Of a DNA stretch of 64,000 nucleotides, positions 60,352 to 64,000 are shown piece by piece (position 1 is the first letter of the stretch; every line of letters starts with the position of its first letter). The stretch is taken from positions 1 to 64,000 of the forward strand of contig JASANC010003976.1 of the NCBI GenBank assembly GCA_030248135.1, written 5' to 3'. Under the pieces are notes generated by a model. It was not told where the DNA came from. It saw only the letters and a list, made by a program, of their open reading frames with translations, and did not search any database. A program made the position numbers and the translations under genes. This DNA comes from Theristus sp. LFF4_11 (lineage: Eukaryota; Nematoda; Chromadorea; Monhysterida; Xyalidae).

Positions 60352-61301
60352 CCACTTGTAATGTAGTGCCTCAGTTCTTTTCGTTTAAGCTAAAACTTCC
60401 AATCCAACGAACTTCAACGTAGAAGGTTTATTAACACTGATAGCAACGTTGCAACACAATGACAAGAATGAAAAGTAAATTCTCTCTGATCACAAAATGC
60501 GCTCGCCTTATATAGTGCCCGCTGAGGTCCTGACGAATTCTAACGACTTTATGTTATGTCTACAGTGTTTACAGTTCAATTCACTTTTGGAGTTTTCTCT
60601 CCTATGTTTAACACTGGATGTCATACATTCCATTTCCTAAAATAACTTTTCATTTGCGTCATCATTTCTTTGTGACGTCAATCACAGCTTTCGCAATTCA
60701 TTCGTCATAATTTCTTATTCTCACGTCAGTATTTCATAAGCTTCTCCAAGCTTCCAGTTCCTTCGAGTTTTGTGGGTCTGTCACACTATCAAACAGCACT
60801 GAAACATCGACCGGTTGTGATTTTGTTAAAAAACTACGTTGATATATTGTCGATTCTTGTTTTCAATTTAATTAGCTCCTGTTAGTTGCCACTGGCTGTG
60901 AAATTCTAGTTGAATTGTGTTCAATTTTGGTGAATTAAAACTCTGTTGATGTTCCAAGTGGTCCAATCTTTTTATTCCAATTGTTGCAGCTACCTCTCAG
61001 AGGTTAACAATAAGTTATATCTTGCTCAAGTTCAATTAAAAAACATTTTTTATTCAGTTTATCATATTTAGCCATCGACCACACCAATACAAAAGATGCT
61101 AATCGACGACCTTAAAATGGAATGGAAGGTTAGTTCGATTTGGTGTTGTGTTGATTTGGCATCGGTATTTACCGAAGCACGGCCGATAAGTGTGCAAACC
61201 ACGCTCAGTAGGTGCCCAATTCCCTTCGGGAGTGCCATGGGTGGGGCCCCCGTCGTAAATCACCTGCACGAAAAATAAAAAACAAACAACAACTGGCCTG
61301 T
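60352..61301 (+). other. Region between the tRNA-like sequence and the PLE reading frame
   Basis: About 950 bp, AT-rich, without convincing coding sequence; a 60-codon frame at 61096-61278 is in a different frame from the element. It is probably the 5' untranslated part or a pseudo-LTR of the Penelope-like element. Confidence 0.45.
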
Positions 61302-64000
61302 ATGCAAATCGAACTAGGGGTCAACATCAATCACAAGTTTGTTTCTCAAAATGAGAGCTTTTCAATGACAAAATGCACTCGAAAAAATTGCAAAACATGC
61401 GATTACACAAGCTTCGTGCCTCATTTTTCATCAACAATTACGGGGAGAACTTTTGCTTCTACCTCTGGTGGTTGCTGCAACTGGACATGTGACACTAAGG
61501 CTGTAGTCTACTTGTTGACCTGCAAAAGATGTGGAATCCAATATGTTGGCCAAACCAAACGTAGGTTTAGAGAAAGGTTCGGGGAACACCTGAACTCTAT
61601 TAAAAACAAAAAAAGTCTGCCTCTTTACAAACATTTTCAAGAACACTGTTCAATTGAGGACCTTAGTTGTCGAATCATTTACAAATGTGAAGCGGACAAT
61701 ATTGAGCAATTACTTTCGGCCGAAAACTTTTGGATGAGACTTCTAAACACAATTGTTCCACTCGGACTTAATGACAAGGTGCAAGGTGCTGGCATCATCT
61801 CCACAAATGATTTTGGTTTTTCTATTGACAAAAACAAAAAAGTCTATTTCACCAAACCAATCCCAAGGTTCCCCAGATCGCACGGTAGAAGAATAAAACA
61901 CAAAAATCGAAATAAAATTAGCAAAACTGCTTTCCATCTGCCATCAGAAGACGTGAAAATAACCTCATGGTACTCGTATTTGTACAAAACTCTGAAAAGT
62001 AGCAATAAAATAACTCGCGAAGTCATCTACGAATGCATTCTTGCTCGAAGCGACTGTGAACACGTCAAAGATGAAAGTCAGCAATTTTTTGCAATCTATG
62101 AAAATAGTATGCAAAAATCAAAATCAGCTTCTGACGCCTACCGCTGGATTATTCCATTCAACAATAAAGGTATGGAATGCATACCTTTCAAACGTTTATT
62201 TCGTCATCAGAACGTCAGTAGTAAGCTAGATTCAAAGCAAAAAGCTTTCCTGAATAATGTTTCAGTTACCTTCAAATATGAACCGCCACTAGGCATTAAG
62301 TTTTGTAATTATGCTAAATTTCTTCGTTTCATGGATCAAGAAGAGCTCATTCGATGGCTGCTAGCCAGGTGCGCTTGTGCTGACAACAGTCATTGCTATG
62401 CTCCACTCAATCATGTTCTCACTGGTGATCTCTCAATTGTTAAAAATGAAGGTCTTAGAAAGCTCTTTCAGAAAGGCGTAAAATTTAGGGAACCGAAACC
62501 GATCAACTATGAGGATGTTTATAAAGCAATTATTGGCTCACTTGGGCCACTATTAGCTAAACTAAAAAAAGTCGGCGACAAAAATAATATTGCTGGTTTT
62601 GTTAAATCGTTCAAAGACAAATTAAAATCGTATATTCAGAAGTTACCACATCAAGTTGCTACTTCACAGCTAAATTGGTCTAGTACTACATTTTTAAAAG
62701 AGTTACATCGTGATTACGTTGTGACATCAGTTGACAAAGCTTCTAACAATTACGTCTTCATCTGCAAAAAACTCTATACGGAGCAAATTAGCAAGGAACT
62801 TGGTATTTCTTTGAATAATGGCATTCTTCAATGCAAAGGAAATGACACCTACGCTTTCGTTGGAAAAACAAATGAGTGCCTTGATTCAATTCTAAAAAGA
62901 CACAGACGTATTGTGGAACACTATAATTACGATACAAGCTATTGGGACAACAATATACCAATTATATTTGCTAATCCTAAGTTGCACAAGAACCCATACA
63001 AATTCCGCTTCATTGCGGGTGCTTCAAAATCGAGTACCAAACCAATTTGCAGACTAGTTCATGTTATTCTCAGTAATTTAAAAAATCGATTAATTAAATA
63101 CTGCGAGGTAGCAACAGAGAAAACCAACACATCACTTTATTGGGGTGTTGACAGTACATTTGAAGCTAGAAATAAGATTGCTAGCTGTAAAACAATTAAT
63201 TCTGTAGCTAGCGCTGATTTCAGTAACTTGTTTCCATCTCTGCCTCATGAGGTCATCTTGACTAACATTTTCAAACTTATAGATCTTTTCTATAAAAAGC
63301 AATTTTTGATGGTGAAACAAAAGCTTGTGGTAAATTCGGATGTTCCTAGTCAAAGCTTCAATTTAGTCCTAAGAATAGCCGAGGTCAAGTCATTGATTCA
63401 AGAAAGTATTTCAGAAACGTATGTCTCCTTCGCAGGTCACGTTTTTCAACAAATCAAGGGCGTGCCACAAGGAGGTGCCCACAGCAGTACAATTGCAAAC
63501 ATTGTCTTGGCCTCCATGGAATTCTTCTACTTGCGGTCAAAAATTGGTACTGCCGAAGGCAGGAGACTAAAAAACACAATAAGGTACGTTGATGACGTTC
63601 TTTTTATCAACAATTCTTCCTTTTTGGAAACTGCAAAATCAATTTATCCTGCTGAACTCACATTAGAACTTACCAGCGAAATTCGTAGCTCCAAATGTGA
63701 TTTTTTGGACTTGACCATCACGTTGCACGACTTAGGTTTCACAATCAAACCATACGACAAAACTGATTCTTTTCCGTTCAAAGTTAATAAATTAGTTCAA
63801 GCAGATTCAAACGTTCATATTAAATTGGGCTCATGCGTTTTCCTTGGCCAAACCATTAGATTTGGGCGAATTTGCACGGAGCTTGACAGCTTCGTGCTTT
63901 CTGTCTGTGATTTAGTCAATAAATTGGTCTCAAATGGTTTTAAAAGGAGAACACTGATGCGCAACTTTTTTAGGATCAGGCAACAGCATCAACAACTGCT
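61302..64000 (+). mobile_element. Penelope-like retroelement, Naiad type: N-terminal GIY-YIG endonuclease plus reverse transcriptase (3' end beyond window)
   Basis: A single frame is open from after the TAG at 61209-61211 to the window edge; from ATG 61302 it gives 899 codons without a stop. Order: cysteine pairs (CTRKNC, CNWTC), GIY-YIG-type endonuclease (residues about 67-130: VVYLLTCKRCGIQYVGQT, RERFGEH, with the CCHH zinc set typical of PLE endonucleases), a linker with the CxC motif CAC at about 357-359, then the reverse transcriptase: NPKLHKNPYKFRFI, motif A ADFSNLFPSLPHEV (Asp about 639), GVPQGGAHSSTIAN (about 720) and the catalytic YVDD (about 762-765). An endonuclease N-terminal to the RT and joined by a CxC linker defines the Naiad/Chlamys branch. 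An alternative start is ATG 61365. The complete frame implies a recent, possibly active copy. Confidence 0.92.

Noticed and set aside
61302..64000. Selenoprotein version of Naiad
   Set aside because: No in-frame UGA occurs in the visible frame.

Overview
This is a stretch of animal nuclear genome, most likely from an ecdysozoan invertebrate such as a nematode or a relative. The evidence is: intron-rich genes with mostly short GT-AG introns (about 45 to 150 bp) and a few GC-AG introns, animal-type proteins (an FMRFamide-receptor-like GPCR, F-box protein 4, MAM-like secreted proteins, a calpain), a nematode-style extended globin, and a heavy load of transposons. The species assignment is inference.

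Layout. 1-1146 (-) is the endonuclease part of a non-LTR retrotransposon lying antisense next to 1382-4363 (+), the 3' two-fifths or so of POLR3B (RNA polymerase III second-largest subunit). 5378-16033 (+) is a complete POLR1A (RNA polymerase I largest subunit) in about 31 exons. Then come a secreted trypsin-like protease (16296-18528, -), an FkbM-domain membrane protein (19672-21028, +), a peptide GPCR (21120-23222, -) and a small calpain (24486-26973, +). 27032-32420 is mostly transposons plus a 680-bp tandem duplication. 32424-38335 holds a tetraspanin-like gene, a globin and an unrecognised membrane-protein candidate, all on the minus strand. Two paralogous MAM-like secreted proteins (39016-40347 and 42810-45213, +) flank a 1.9-kb inverted-repeat transposon. 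A hormone-sensitive-lipase-type esterase (45352-48720, -) and a seven-exon phosphonoacetaldehyde hydrolase (49654-52301, -) follow, divergent from FBXO4 (53319-57041, +).

57560-60278 is G/C-homopolymer-rich satellite with nested foldback elements. It ends abruptly at a perfectly folded tRNA-Val (anticodon GAC). Beyond it, 61302 to the window edge is one uninterrupted reading frame of about 900 codons encoding an N-terminal GIY-YIG endonuclease, a CxC linker and a reverse transcriptase. This is the permuted domain order of the Naiad clade of Penelope-like elements.

The two most notable items are this Naiad element beside the tRNA-like sequence, and the phosphonatase, an enzyme best known from bacterial phosphonate breakdown, here in an intron-containing animal gene. 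Exon boundaries were set by eye from splice consensus, reading phase and family conservation. Where every junction agreed in phase, the coordinates should be good to within a few bases.
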